The notes below the pieces were generated by a model. That model did no database searches. It saw nothing but the letters and a program-made list of their open reading frames with translations, and was not told the DNA's origin. This document shows, piece after piece, positions 10,463-19,249 of a stretch of 64,000 nt of DNA (the first letter of the stretch is position 1; the number at the start of each line of letters is the position of its first letter). The DNA is taken from contig NZ_CP049616.1 of assembly GCF_011068285.1 (NCBI RefSeq), forward strand, positions 3,182,001-3,246,000, in the 5' to 3' direction. The stretch comes from Flagellimonas oceani (GTDB taxonomy: Bacteria > Bacteroidota > Bacteroidia > Flavobacteriales > Flavobacteriaceae). A program made the position numbers and the translations under genes.

Positions 10463-12835
10463 ATGTTTGAGTTTTTCTCGCCAGTAAAAAAATATATTGT
10501 CAACCATAAAATCACGTTTGGTGTATTTTTCATCATTCTGATTTTATGGTTGTTTTGCCTGCCCAAAAACCTCTTCGAAGACCCAACATCAACGGTTGTC
10601 GACAGTTCCGAGGGTTCGCTGATCGGTGCACGTATTGCTGATGATGGCCAATGGCGGTTTCCTCAGATTGATTCTGTTCCCGAACGCTTCAAACAGAGTA
10701 TTTTACTTTTTGAAGATGAGTATTTTTATCAGCATCCTGGCTTCAATCCCATTTCCATTATTAAAGCCATCGGGCATAATCTGACCAAGGAAACGCGGAG
10801 AGGCGGCAGTACCATCACACAACAGGTTATCCGCCTCAGCCGTAAAAACCAAAGCAGAACGTATTGGGAAAAGCTCATCGAAATATTTATGGCCACACGC
10901 TTGGAATTACGCCACTCCAAGGAAGATATATTGGAACTCTATGCTTCCCATACGCCCTACGGGGGCAATGTCGTAGGTTTGGAGACAGCTGCTTGGCGTT
11001 ATTTTGGGATTCCTGCCCACGAACTGAGCTGGGGACAATCCGCTGCCTTGGCGGTATTGCCCAACGCACCTGCACTGATTTTCCCTGGAAGAAACGAACA
11101 AGCTTTTTTGGACAAACGGAACCGATTACTGAAAAAATTATGGGAGAAAAAAGTCATTGATGAAACCACCTACGGATTGGCCATAGCCGAACCGCTTCCA
11201 CAAAAACCTTTTCCCCTGCCCGATGTGGCACCTCATCTTACCGAGCGTATCCGAAACGAACATCCGGGCGAACGTGTGACCACTTCGATTCAAAGACCCT
11301 TACAGCAACGATTGAATCTTTTGGCAGAACGACATTATCGGCAATTGCAAAGCAACGAGATACACAACTTGGCCATTTTAGTGCTTGATGTGGAAACCCG
11401 AAAAGTTTTGGGATATGTAGGGAATTCTCCTTCGGATGAAACACACGCCAACTATGTGGACATCATCACAAAAAAAAGAAGCACAGGCAGCACGTTGAAG
11501 CCTTTCCTATTTGCTTCATTGTTGGACGAAGGTCAATTGCTGCCCCACAGCTTAGTGGAGGATGTTCCAACGGTAATCAACGGATACAACCCTCAAAATT
11601 TTAATTTGAAACACGTAGGTGCCGTGCCTGCCAGCAAAGCATTATCCCGCTCGTTGAATGTCCCTGCCGTCCGCTTGTTGCGGGAATATGGACTTCAAAA
11701 GTTTTACAACAAGCTCCACAAAATGAAGATGGAATCGTTGGACAAGCCTTCATCCTATTATGGGCTATCATTGATTCTTGGTGGCGCGGAAAGTTCCCTT
11801 TGGGAAGTGACTTCGACCTATGCCGCTATGGCCTCCAGTCTGAATTATTTTTTGACCCATTCCAGCACTTACAGAAAACAAGAGTTTACGGAAGCCACCT
11901 ATTTGCAAAATGAGTCGAAGGATTTTGGAGAAGAACAGTTTGACCCCTTGGTTTTGGGTGCAGGAGCCATTTACAGTACTTTTCAATCGATGTATGAGGT
12001 CAACCGACCTGAAGGTGACGAAAATTGGCAGTTTTTTGATTCCTCCCAGCCCATTGCTTGGAAGACAGGAACCAGCTTTGGCTTTAAGGATGCTTGGGCC
12101 GTAGGGGTCACGCCAAAATACGCCATTGGGGTTTGGGCGGGCAATGCCGATGGCGAGGGCAGGCCTGGGCTTACCGGCATTACCGCCGCCGCTCCCTTAC
12201 TATTTGATGTATTGGATGCATTGCCACAAAGCGGTTGGTTCCCAGAACCGTTTGATGATCTTGTTGAATTAGAGGTTTGTGCCCAAAGTGGATTTCGTGC
12301 TTCGGTGTATTGTGATGATTTCAAAAAGGAATGGGTGCCCACACACGGTACCCGAAGTGGACCTTGCCCTTACCATCAACAGGTGTTCCTGGATGCTTCA
12401 GAACGGTTTAGGGTGAATTCAGCTTGCTACCCTTTGGAAGATATGGTGGCCAAAAACTGGCTGGTACTTCCTCCCATTTTAGAACATTACTATGCATCAT
12501 CCAACCCAAATTATAAGTCTTTGCCGCCTTATTTGGAAGGTTGTTCGGCTTTGGAAAACAATTTGATGGAATTCATCTATCCCAAAAGAAACGAAGCGGT
12601 ACTTCTTCCGAAGGATTTGGGCAAGAAAACGTCAGAAATCATTCTAAAACTGGCGCACCAACAATCCAATGCCATTATTTATTGGTATTTGGATGAGACT
12701 TTTGTGGGCAAGACCCAGAATTTCCACGAACTCATTTTAAACATCGAGTCGGGCGAATATACGCTTACCGCATTTGACAATCAGGGCAACCGAATACAAC
12801 AGTTGGTGGAAGTACGTTCCGCTTCGGGGGAATAA
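10463..12835 (+). CDS. pbpC: Penicillin-binding protein 1C
   Basis: Bifunctional peptidoglycan synthase of class A type PBP1C, 790 residues, inner membrane with periplasmic catalytic domains. Membrane anchor at about 18-35. The GT51 transglycosylase domain shows EDEYFYQHPGF (around residue 83) and RRGGSTITQQ. The transpeptidase domain has the three penicillin-binding motifs: STLK (around 342), SLN (around 396) and KTG (around 533). The C-terminal about 90 residues match the BiPBP_C domain typical of PbpC. The gene is 9 nt downstream of the A2M gene and certainly in the same operon. No hairpin terminator is visible after the stop. Confidence 0.96.
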   Translation: MFEFFSPVKKYIVNHKITFGVFFIILILWLFCLPKNLFEDPTSTVVDSSEGSLIGARIADDGQWRFPQIDSVPERFKQSILLFEDEYFYQHPGFNPISIIKAIGHNLTKETRRGGSTITQQVIRLSRKNQSRTYWEKLIEIFMATRLELRHSKEDILELYASHTPYGGNVVGLETAAWRYFGIPAHELSWGQSAALAVLPNAPALIFPGRNEQAFLDKRNRLLKKLWEKKVIDETTYGLAIAEPLPQKPFPLPDVAPHLTERIRNEHPGERVTTSIQRPLQQRLNLLAERHYRQLQSNEIHNLAILVLDVETRKVLGYVGNSPSDETHANYVDIITKKRSTGSTLKPFLFASLLDEGQLLPHSLVEDVPTVINGYNPQNFNLKHVGAVPASKALSRSLNVPAVRLLREYGLQKFYNKLHKMKMESLDKPSSYYGLSLILGGAESSLWEVTSTYAAMASSLNYFLTHSSTYRKQEFTEATYLQNESKDFGEEQFDPLVLGAGAIYSTFQSMYEVNRPEGDENWQFFDSSQPIAWKTGTSFGFKDAWAVGVTPKYAIGVWAGNADGEGRPGLTGITAAAPLLFDVLDALPQSGWFPEPFDDLVELEVCAQSGFRASVYCDDFKKEWVPTHGTRSGPCPYHQQVFLDASERFRVNSACYPLEDMVAKNWLVLPPILEHYYASSNPNYKSLPPYLEGCSALENNLMEFIYPKRNEAVLLPKDLGKKTSEIILKLAHQQSNAIIYWYLDETFVGKTQNFHELILNIESGEYTLTAFDNQGNRIQQLVEVRSASGE

Positions 12836-13158
12836 ATTTTCTGCTGACAAACAACACACTTATTTTATTGACACAAAAGGAAATGCTAAAAAAGAACAAT
12901 CAGTTTAAATCAAATCAACCTGTTGTGCCTTTCGATAAAATTTGTCATTTCGAGTGGATCTCACGAAGGCATTACTGAAATCTGTATCGAGAAAAGAATT
13001 TTTGTCCAAAAAAGTTCTCGATACGATTTTTCGTTCCTCAAAATCACTCGAACTGACACTTGGACCCAAGTTTTAGGGTCGAAGAAGTTCTTGGACACAA
13101 ATTTATTTTCTCAAAACAATCAAACTGTAGTGAAATTGGATTCGCTTCGGGCGAATAA
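12836..13158. other. Intergenic region between pbpC and der
   Basis: A 323-nt gap between two convergent genes. It contains the nested palindromic element at 12944-13058 and, just beside the der stop codon, a small hairpin (ATTCGC, loop TTCGG, GCGAAT; 13142-13158 approx.) without a U-tract. Short open frames crossing it have no recognisable protein features. Confidence 0.6.
12944..13058. repeat. Nested palindromic intergenic element
   Basis: The outer arms TGTCATTTCGAGTG-type (12944-12956) and CACTCGAACTGAC (13045-13057) pair at 12 of 13 positions. Inside lies a perfect 10-bp inverted repeat, GTATCGAGAA (12984-12993) and TTCTCGATAC (13015-13024), with a 21-nt loop. This resembles dispersed extragenic palindromes that I know from flavobacterial genomes, where arms often begin with GTCATTTCGAG. 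Only one copy is seen in this window. It could fold in RNA from both convergent transcripts. Confidence 0.6.
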
Positions 13159-14460
13159 TTACTTCTTCCTCATAAAAATGGTCATCGGAACTCCGGTAAA
13201 ATCAAAATTCTCCCTGATTTTGTTCTCCAAAAATCGCTTGTAAGGATCCTTAACGTACTGGGGCAGGTTACAGAAAAACGCAAACTGCGGATATGGTGTA
13301 GGCAATTGTGTACAGAACTTGATTTTAACATACTTCCCTTTGGTTGCCGGAGGAGGTGTTTTTTCAATGATGGGAAGCATAATATCGTTCAACTTACGCG
13401 TTGGTATTTTTTTGGAACGGTTTTTATAAACATCTACGGCTGTTTCGATGGCCTTGTAGATCCGCTGTTTGTTCAAAACGGAAATGAAAAGAATCGGAAC
13501 ATCTTCAAAAGGCGATATTACTTCATGGATGGCCTTTGTGTATTCTTTTACGCTATTGGTCTCTTTTTCCACCAAATCCCATTTGTTCACCAAGATTACA
13601 ATTCCCTTGTTATTGCGCTGGGCAAGCCAAAAAATGTTCTGCACCTGTCCATCAAAGCCCCTTGTGGCGTCCATCATCACAATACATACATCGCAATACT
13701 CAATGGCGCGAACGGAACGCATAACGGAATAAAACTCCAAATCTTCCTTCACTTTGGCTTTTCTACGGATACCTGCCGTGTCCACCAAATTGAATTCAAA
13801 TCCAAACCGATTATATTTTGTATCGATACTATCGCGGGTAGTCCCTGCAATGTCGGTCACAATGTACCTGTCCTCTCCTATCAATGCATTGATAAAGGAT
13901 GATTTTCCTGCGTTGGGCCGTCCCACTACGGCAAAACGTGGCAGTTCACTTTCTTCTTCTTTCTCATCCGGAAGTACCTCCACCAAAGCATCCAACAACT
14001 CCCCGGTACCACTACCATTGATACTGGAAAGCGTATAATATTCACCCAATCCCAAGGAGTAGAACTCAACGGCATCGGCCATACGTTGGGTATTATCTAC
14101 CTTGTTCACGGCCAAAAAAGTAGGTTTATTGACCCTACGAAGCAATTTGGCGACATCTTCATCCATTCCTGTGACACCGGACTCCACATCCACCATAAAT
14201 ATGATGGCATCGGCCTCATCAATGGCCAATTCCACTTGTTTGTCGATCTCTTTTTCGAAAACATCGTCGCTACCCAAAACGTAACCACCGGTATCAATCA
14301 CGGAAAACTCTTTGCCGTTCCAGTCACTTTTACCGTAATGACGGTCTCGCGTAACACCGCTTACGGCATCGACTATCGCCTCACGGCGCTGAATAAGTCG
14401 GTTGAAAAAAGTGGACTTCCCAACATTGGGTCTCCCTACAATGGCTACAATAGCTCCCAT
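13159..14460 (-). CDS. der: Ribosome biogenesis GTPase Der
   Basis: Essential double GTPase (EngA/Der) acting in late assembly of the 50S ribosomal subunit; 433 residues, normal length. First G domain: P-loop GRPNVGKS (9-16), DTGG and NKVD. Second G domain: GRPNAGKS (about 179-186), DTAG and NKWD. A C-terminal KH-like domain follows. A perfect TATTTTTG -7 element lies 17 nt upstream of the start. It is convergent with pbpC and divergent from the small membrane protein gene at 14531. Confidence 0.98.
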   Translation of the reverse strand: MGAIVAIVGRPNVGKSTFFNRLIQRREAIVDAVSGVTRDRHYGKSDWNGKEFSVIDTGGYVLGSDDVFEKEIDKQVELAIDEADAIIFMVDVESGVTGMDEDVAKLLRRVNKPTFLAVNKVDNTQRMADAVEFYSLGLGEYYTLSSINGSGTGELLDALVEVLPDEKEEESELPRFAVVGRPNAGKSSFINALIGEDRYIVTDIAGTTRDSIDTKYNRFGFEFNLVDTAGIRRKAKVKEDLEFYSVMRSVRAIEYCDVCIVMMDATRGFDGQVQNIFWLAQRNNKGIVILVNKWDLVEKETNSVKEYTKAIHEVISPFEDVPILFISVLNKQRIYKAIETAVDVYKNRSKKIPTRKLNDIMLPIIEKTPPPATKGKYVKIKFCTQLPTPYPQFAFFCNLPQYVKDPYKRFLENKIRENFDFTGVPMTIFMRKK

Positions 14461-14476
14461 TAGGTTTAATTTTTGG

Positions 14477-14484
14477 CAAAAATA
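14477..14484 (-). promoter_or_regulatory. Putative promoter -7 element of der
   Basis: On the minus strand the sequence reads TATTTTTG, a full match to the Bacteroidota -7 consensus TAnnTTTG, ending 16 nt before the der ATG. I see no good TTTG at the -33 distance, so strength is uncertain. Confidence 0.5.
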
Positions 14485-14530
14485 CCATTTATTATGAAGA
14501 AAAAATGATACCTTTTTTCATCATTTTCAA

Positions 14531-15052
14531 ATGATTATGAGCGACTTGACCAATGAGCTGGTTTTACGCCCCCGTTTTCGCCTTTCCCTCAAGGCCAATT
14601 TGGCAGAGTTGGAATCAGCTTTTGATGGGACAACGGCTCAACCATTTTTGATCAAAAGGTTGGACGAGCACATTTTTGTCAAGTTCAAAAGGGCGGAAAC
14701 CACCTTTTGGACACCTCAACTGCACTTGGAACTTTCTTCCTTTGAGGAGGGCGTGAGCAACATACGAGGTGTATTTGGCCCCAACCCTACGCTTTGGACT
14801 TTTTTTATGTTTCTGCATTTTGGTGTGGGCACGCTTTTTATCATTTTGGGGATTTTTGCATATTCCAACTATTCCTTGGGCAAAGACATTACCTTTTTTA
14901 TGGTAGGTATGTTCTTTTTAGTGCTGCTTTGGTTTTCGCTTTATGCTTTTGGTCGTTTAGGTAGGGCTAAAGGAAAAGGGCAGATGGAACAACTGAAACA
15001 ACTTGTCCGAGACATTATTGCACCATTTGAACGAATCGAAAGTGAATCCTAA
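14531..15052 (+). CDS. Conserved membrane protein of unknown function
   Basis: A 173-residue protein. An N-terminal soluble part of about 90 residues is followed by two hydrophobic segments (about 92-114 and 121-142, separated by SNYSLGKD) and a charged C-terminal helix. No known domain is recognised. A second in-frame ATG two codons later (14537) could also be the start. It lies between der and era and is convergent with era: its TAA stop and the TAG stop of era overlap, sharing the bases CTAA. Flavobacteria often carry a similar gene here, which suggests a conserved neighbourhood but no function. Confidence 0.8.
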   Translation: MIMSDLTNELVLRPRFRLSLKANLAELESAFDGTTAQPFLIKRLDEHIFVKFKRAETTFWTPQLHLELSSFEEGVSNIRGVFGPNPTLWTFFMFLHFGVGTLFIILGIFAYSNYSLGKDITFFMVGMFFLVLLWFSLYAFGRLGRAKGKGQMEQLKQLVRDIIAPFERIESES

Positions 15053-15948
15053 CCGTTGTACCCAAAACGTCTGAGCTGTTGGGAGTTGCTGCGCCAGTTT
15101 TTGTTCACTTTTACATAGAGTTCGATGTGCACTTGCTTTGCAAAGAACTTTTCGAGGTCTTTACGGGCTTCCACCCCCACTTTTTTAATGGCTGCGCCCT
15201 TATGCCCAATAATGATTCCTTTTTGGGTATCGCGTTCCACCATAATCACAGAACGGATTCGGATAATGTCCTCATCTTCGAAAAACTCTTCGGTCTCCAC
15301 CTCCACGGAATAGGGAATCTCCTTTTTGTAGTATAGCAAGATTTTTTCACGAATGGTCTCATTCACAAAAAAGCGTTCGGGCTTATCCGTAATTTGATCT
15401 TTTGGATAAAAAGGTGGTGCTTCGGGCAAAAGTTCCAAAATGCGGTTGAACACTTCGGTTACATTAAAGTTTTCCAAGGCGGATATGGGATGGATTTCTG
15501 CGCTGGGCAATTGCTCTTGCCAATATAGCATTTGTTCCTCCAGTATCTGCTGATCGGATTTATCAATTTTATTGAGAAGCAACAACACAGGAATCTTGCT
15601 GTTCTGTATTTTTTTGAAGAATGATTCATCTTTCAATGCCTTCTCTCCAATTTCCACCATATACAACAGCACATCGGCATCCTCAAAAGCGGATTTCACA
15701 AAATCCATCATGGAACTTTGCAGTTCGTAGGCGGGCTTTATGATGCCCGGGGTGTCGGACAAAATCAGTTGGAAATCATCGCCATTCACAATTCCCAAAA
15801 TGCGGTGACGGGTTGTCTGTGCCTTGGAGGTGATAATGGACAATTTTTCGCCCACAAAGGCATTCATCAATGTGGATTTACCCACATTGGGGTTCCCGAT
15901 AATATTTACAAATCCTGCTTTATGCGCCACCGTTCTTTCTTTTTTCAA
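15049..15948 (-). CDS. era: GTPase Era
   Basis: Essential GTPase that binds 16S rRNA and checks maturation of the 30S subunit. The P-loop GNPNVGKS, DTPG (switch II) and NKID motifs are present, followed by a C-terminal KH domain (core KGIIIGHKGAAIKKVG). The annotated ATG gives 299 residues and a 29-nt overlap with the upstream symporter gene. A GTG seven codons in (15930) gives the N-terminus MAHKAGFVNIIGN, usual for flavobacterial Era, and would shorten the overlap to 11 nt; I think this is at least as likely. Confidence 0.97.
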   Translation of the reverse strand: MKKERTVAHKAGFVNIIGNPNVGKSTLMNAFVGEKLSIITSKAQTTRHRILGIVNGDDFQLILSDTPGIIKPAYELQSSMMDFVKSAFEDADVLLYMVEIGEKALKDESFFKKIQNSKIPVLLLLNKIDKSDQQILEEQMLYWQEQLPSAEIHPISALENFNVTEVFNRILELLPEAPPFYPKDQITDKPERFFVNETIREKILLYYKKEIPYSVEVETEEFFEDEDIIRIRSVIMVERDTQKGIIIGHKGAAIKKVGVEARKDLEKFFAKQVHIELYVKVNKNWRSNSQQLRRFGYNG

Positions 15949-17284
15949 AATATTGTTTGGATGCTGCGTTCACCTTTGGTGAAAGATACAACACAGCAAT
16001 CATATTGGGTATTACCATCAATGCATATGATAGGTCAATCAGGTTTTTTACCAATTTTAAGGATGCCACTGCGGCAAAAACAATCATCACTATAAAAAAT
16101 ACATTGTACCACTTTCCGATTTTGGCATTCGTCAAAAATGACAAACTTTTCACACCATAATACGAATAGGTAAACAGGGTTGACAATGCAAATGCTGCCA
16201 CGATGACCATCAAAAGTATATCTCCGATGCCATATAAGGTTGTTTCAAAGGCCGACATCGTCATTGTGATGCCACTTCCATCCTCAAGATAGGCCCCACT
16301 CAAAATAATGACCACTGCGGTAAAGGTACATACTAAAATGGTATCAATGAACGGGCCCAACATCGCCACTAATCCTTCTTTTGCGGGTTCGTCGTTTCGG
16401 GATTGTCCGTGGTACATGGGTGCACTACCCAAACCTGCTTCGTTGGAGAACATGGCCCTGCGCACCCCGACGATGACCAATCCCCAGAATCCGCCAGTGA
16501 CCGCGGTGTCGAAATTCCAAGCTTCGACCAATATCATTTTTAGGGCTGGCCAAACTTCCCCTGCATGGCTAGCCATCACAAAAATGACCGCCAACAGATA
16601 AATTCCTACCATAAAAGGCACAATGGCAGAAGCTACTTTGGCAATTTTGTTCAGTCCGCCAAAAATTACGATAGATGTGATGATAGCCAGAAAAAAGCCT
16701 ATTCCCAATTTCCAATTGTATTCACTAGTGGCCAAAAGGGTCTCGTGCGGTTGCACTACCCCCATAAAGGCCTCGGTAAATTGATTGGCGGTAAACACCC
16801 CCAAAAAACCAAACAATCCACAAATACTAAAAAATATGGCCATGGGTTTTGCCCATTTCCCCATTCCTTGTGTAATATAAAACATGGGCCCTCCTTGCAT
16901 ATGTCCATCAGAATCTGTTCCACGGTACATAATGGCCAAGCTCCCTGAATAAAATTTGATGCCCATGCCCAAGAGTGCGGTCATCCAAATCCAGAAGACA
17001 ACGCCCGGTCCACCATCATGAATGGCAATGGCCACTCCTGATATGTTTCCCAATCCTACCGTTGCCGCTACTGCTGCCGATAATGCTTGAAACGAACTTA
17101 CATCTCCCTTTGCGTTTTTATCATCATACTTGCCGGATACCACCGCTATGGCATGGCCAAAGTGTCGGAATGGTGCAAATTTGGAATAAAACGCCAAAAA
17201 CAGTCCACCCCCAATAAGCAAGATGAACATAGGCCACTCGGTATAGGGCAAAAGGGAGGATATAAAATCGTTGATTGCGTCCAT
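15920..17284 (-). CDS. Alanine/glycine:cation symporter family protein (AGCS)
   Basis: Inner membrane sodium:amino acid symporter of 454 residues with about ten or eleven hydrophobic segments. AGCS features: the N-terminal half contains ATVGLGNISGVAIAI, and the family signature region appears as NEAGLGSAPMYHGQS. Likely substrates are alanine or glycine, but specificity cannot be read from sequence. It is the first gene of a probable two-gene unit with era (overlap 11-29 nt depending on the era start). The divergent neighbour is the initiator tRNA gene. Confidence 0.93.
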   Translation of the reverse strand: MDAINDFISSLLPYTEWPMFILLIGGGLFLAFYSKFAPFRHFGHAIAVVSGKYDDKNAKGDVSSFQALSAAVAATVGLGNISGVAIAIHDGGPGVVFWIWMTALLGMGIKFYSGSLAIMYRGTDSDGHMQGGPMFYITQGMGKWAKPMAIFFSICGLFGFLGVFTANQFTEAFMGVVQPHETLLATSEYNWKLGIGFFLAIITSIVIFGGLNKIAKVASAIVPFMVGIYLLAVIFVMASHAGEVWPALKMILVEAWNFDTAVTGGFWGLVIVGVRRAMFSNEAGLGSAPMYHGQSRNDEPAKEGLVAMLGPFIDTILVCTFTAVVIILSGAYLEDGSGITMTMSAFETTLYGIGDILLMVIVAAFALSTLFTYSYYGVKSLSFLTNAKIGKWYNVFFIVMIVFAAVASLKLVKNLIDLSYALMVIPNMIAVLYLSPKVNAASKQYFEKRKNGGA

Positions 17285-17354
17285 ATGGTAAAAACGCCCA
17301 ATTTATGGATTTTGAGCGGGATTGACGCTAGTGGGAAAGGAATATTAATTTTAG

Positions 17355-17387
17355 TTTGGAAATGATGCAAAAAGGGTTGTATATTTG
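17355..17387 (+). promoter_or_regulatory. Promoter of tRNA-fMet (TTTG-N21-TATATTTG)
   Basis: A full Bacteroidota-type promoter: -33 TTTG at 17355-17358, a 21-nt spacer and -7 TATATTTG at 17380-17387. Transcription would start around 17394, a few bases before the mature tRNA 5' end. This is the best promoter match in the window. Confidence 0.75.
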
Positions 17388-17397
17388 CCGTCCACAT

Positions 17398-17470
<73 letters not shown>

Positions 17471-17485
17471 CTAAGAGCAAAAAAA

Positions 17486-17513
17486 GCCGAGGAAAACTTC
17501 CTCGGCTTTTTTT
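17486..17513 (+). terminator. Rho-independent terminator after tRNA-fMet
   Basis: A perfect 9-bp stem GCCGAGGAA / TTCCTCGGC with loop AAC is followed by seven T residues. It ends the single tRNA transcript. Confidence 0.9.
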
Positions 17514-17550
17514 ATGCACCCGCTCAAAACCCTTTCTGCTATTGATGTTT

Positions 17551-17571
17551 CAAGGGTAAACTTTTATCGGG
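17551..17571 (+). promoter_or_regulatory. 21-bp motif, copy 1, upstream of AraC-type gene
   Basis: The sequence from 17551 to 17571 (CAAGGGTAAACT at its start, TTATCGGG at its end) recurs with one mismatch at 19167-19187, in front of the second AraC-type gene. This copy lies 104 nt before the start at 17655. In both places ACCTA and GTTAAC follow at similar distance. Possible operator for one or both regulators. Confidence 0.5.
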
Positions 17572-17593
17572 GCTTACCTACTTTAATAGTTTG

Positions 17594-17630
17594 TTAACAA
17601 TTTTAACAACTTAAATTCATAAATTGTTAA
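17594..17630. repeat. Perfect 10-bp inverted repeat upstream of AraC-type gene
   Basis: TTAACAATTT (17594-17603) and AAATTGTTAA (17621-17630) are exact reverse complements with 17 nt between. The repeat ends 24 nt before the start of the membrane AraC-type regulator, a good place for an autoregulatory operator. The half-site AATTGTTA occurs twice more upstream of susC (19812 and 19834). Confidence 0.45.
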
Positions 17631-17654
17631 TACCTAATTCATCATCAATCAAAA

Positions 17655-19175
17655 ATGAGACAATCTACCAACTATATTGTCTTACTGCTTCTATGGCTAA
17701 ACGTAACGTTTGCCCATAGCCTTACCGTGAACAGCGGGTATGGTGGATTTCCAGCACCTACATCTGAAACTTTTAAAGATTCCTTGGATTGGGCGGACTA
17801 CTATTTCAACATCCATAGGTTTGAGGAGGCTGTTCCCCTATACAAAAAGAACCTCGACGCTACCAATAAAGAAGATAAAATCCACATTTTAAAAAAACTT
17901 GCCCTCAGTAAAGCTGCATTGAACGAACCTGAAGCTTCAATTGATTACATATACGATTACTTTCATATTGATTTTCAACCCACTTTTTTACTACACGAAG
18001 ATTTCGACGGCATTCGCCAAAACGAAGAGTTCAGTAAACTTTCGGGTACCGTTTTGCCAAAAATCAATGCTTGGTCCATATTTTATTTTTTTGTGTCGCT
18101 GATTGGGTTTTATGTCACATTCATGCTGATCATCAATAAAAAAATTGACAAGCAGGCCAGAAACCTTATCGCGACATTTGTCTTCATCCATTCCTTATTT
18201 ATCTTGAACATATGTATCAACCAGACCAATTATGTCTTTGAGTTTCCGCATACCTACTTAATGTCCACCTGGTCATCATTTTTATATGGCCCATTGCTTT
18301 ACCTCTATTTTAAAAGGGTATCAAAATCATCCGATTTAAATAAAACGGATTTGTGGCACTTGCTACCAACAGTAATTTTGACCATCTACCTGATATTTAC
18401 AGTTTATGGTTTCTCCGGAACAGAAAAAATCAACCAAATGCTTCAAAGACTGGAAGAGGGTTTAAATCCGGGGGATTCAACTAAACTACTGCTAGTGGTT
18501 GCATTCAAATCCTTATCCTTGGCCGTCTATGCCCTTTTTGTGCACTTGATCTTGGGCAAGAACAAATCCGAACTGAGCAAGAAAACAAGAACTTGGCAAA
18601 AGAACATTTATTTAATACATGTAAGTTATGTGGTCGTCTACCTTATATATGGTGTGTACATTGTTACAGGCAACAATAGTGGAATTCTTTACCACGCACC
18701 CATTGTTCTTTTAAGTACGATGGTTTTATACGTGGGGTATGCGGCGAATGTTCAGCCCGATGTGTTCAGCGGACGTTACGCCTACACCAATCCTCTTTTT
18801 CCAAAATATGTAAAGTCCGGGCTAACGGATAGTTTGTCCCAAGAACTGAAACAGCAGTTGAGCGACCTGTTCCACAATGAAAAATTATACAGAAAAAGCG
18901 ACATCAATTTGGACATGGTCGCCGAAAAATTGGATACCACCCGCCACAATGCCTCTCAACTCATCAACGAACACTTTAACATGAGCTTTCGTGAATTTGT
19001 AAATTCCCATCGTATTCAAGAAGCAAAGGAACTGCTTGCTCAAGAGAATGAACTGAACATAATAGATGTTGCCTACGAGGTCGGCTACAACAACAAGGTC
19101 TCTTTTAATAAAGCTTTTAAAAAAGATACCCACCTCACCCCCAGCGAATACCTCAATGCCCTAAAACAAGGGTAA
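17655..19175 (+). CDS. Membrane-bound AraC-type transcriptional regulator
   Basis: A 506-residue regulator. Signal-like hydrophobic N-terminus (1-21); periplasmic TPR-like segment (about 40-125, including LDWADYYFNIHRFEEAVPLYKK split over two helices); several membrane helices (about 130-370); then a C-terminal AraC/HTH_18 DNA-binding domain (about 395-503), with the typical end EVGYNNKVSFNKAFKK. It probably senses an extracytoplasmic or membrane signal and controls transcription directly, without kinase. The 21-bp motif and a perfect inverted repeat lie in its leader. The small AraC-type paralogue follows 74 nt downstream, and a susC-susD pair after that, which is its most likely target. Confidence 0.9.
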   Translation: MRQSTNYIVLLLLWLNVTFAHSLTVNSGYGGFPAPTSETFKDSLDWADYYFNIHRFEEAVPLYKKNLDATNKEDKIHILKKLALSKAALNEPEASIDYIYDYFHIDFQPTFLLHEDFDGIRQNEEFSKLSGTVLPKINAWSIFYFFVSLIGFYVTFMLIINKKIDKQARNLIATFVFIHSLFILNICINQTNYVFEFPHTYLMSTWSSFLYGPLLYLYFKRVSKSSDLNKTDLWHLLPTVILTIYLIFTVYGFSGTEKINQMLQRLEEGLNPGDSTKLLLVVAFKSLSLAVYALFVHLILGKNKSELSKKTRTWQKNIYLIHVSYVVVYLIYGVYIVTGNNSGILYHAPIVLLSTMVLYVGYAANVQPDVFSGRYAYTNPLFPKYVKSGLTDSLSQELKQQLSDLFHNEKLYRKSDINLDMVAEKLDTTRHNASQLINEHFNMSFREFVNSHRIQEAKELLAQENELNIIDVAYEVGYNNKVSFNKAFKKDTHLTPSEYLNALKQG

Positions 19176-19187
19176 ACTCTTATCGGG
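19167..19187 (+). promoter_or_regulatory. 21-bp motif, copy 2, upstream of small AraC-type gene
   Basis: Repeat of 17551-17571 with one T-to-C change. It overlaps the last two codons and the stop of the preceding gene and lies 83 nt before the start at 19250. See the entry for copy 1. Confidence 0.5.
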
Positions 19188-19249
19188 AACACCTAAAAAC
19201 ATCTGTTTTCTGGTTAACTAGTAGTCATCAATCAAAAAATCATCAATCA

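Noticed and set aside
12820..13160. Direct repeat CGCTTCGGGsGAATAA at the end of pbpC and before der
   Set aside because: Only about 15 bases, one copy is coding sequence; chance match is likely.
12923..13243. Open frame of 106 codons across the pbpC-der gap
   Set aside because: It runs through the palindromic element and into the der gene on the other strand; composition is not protein-like.
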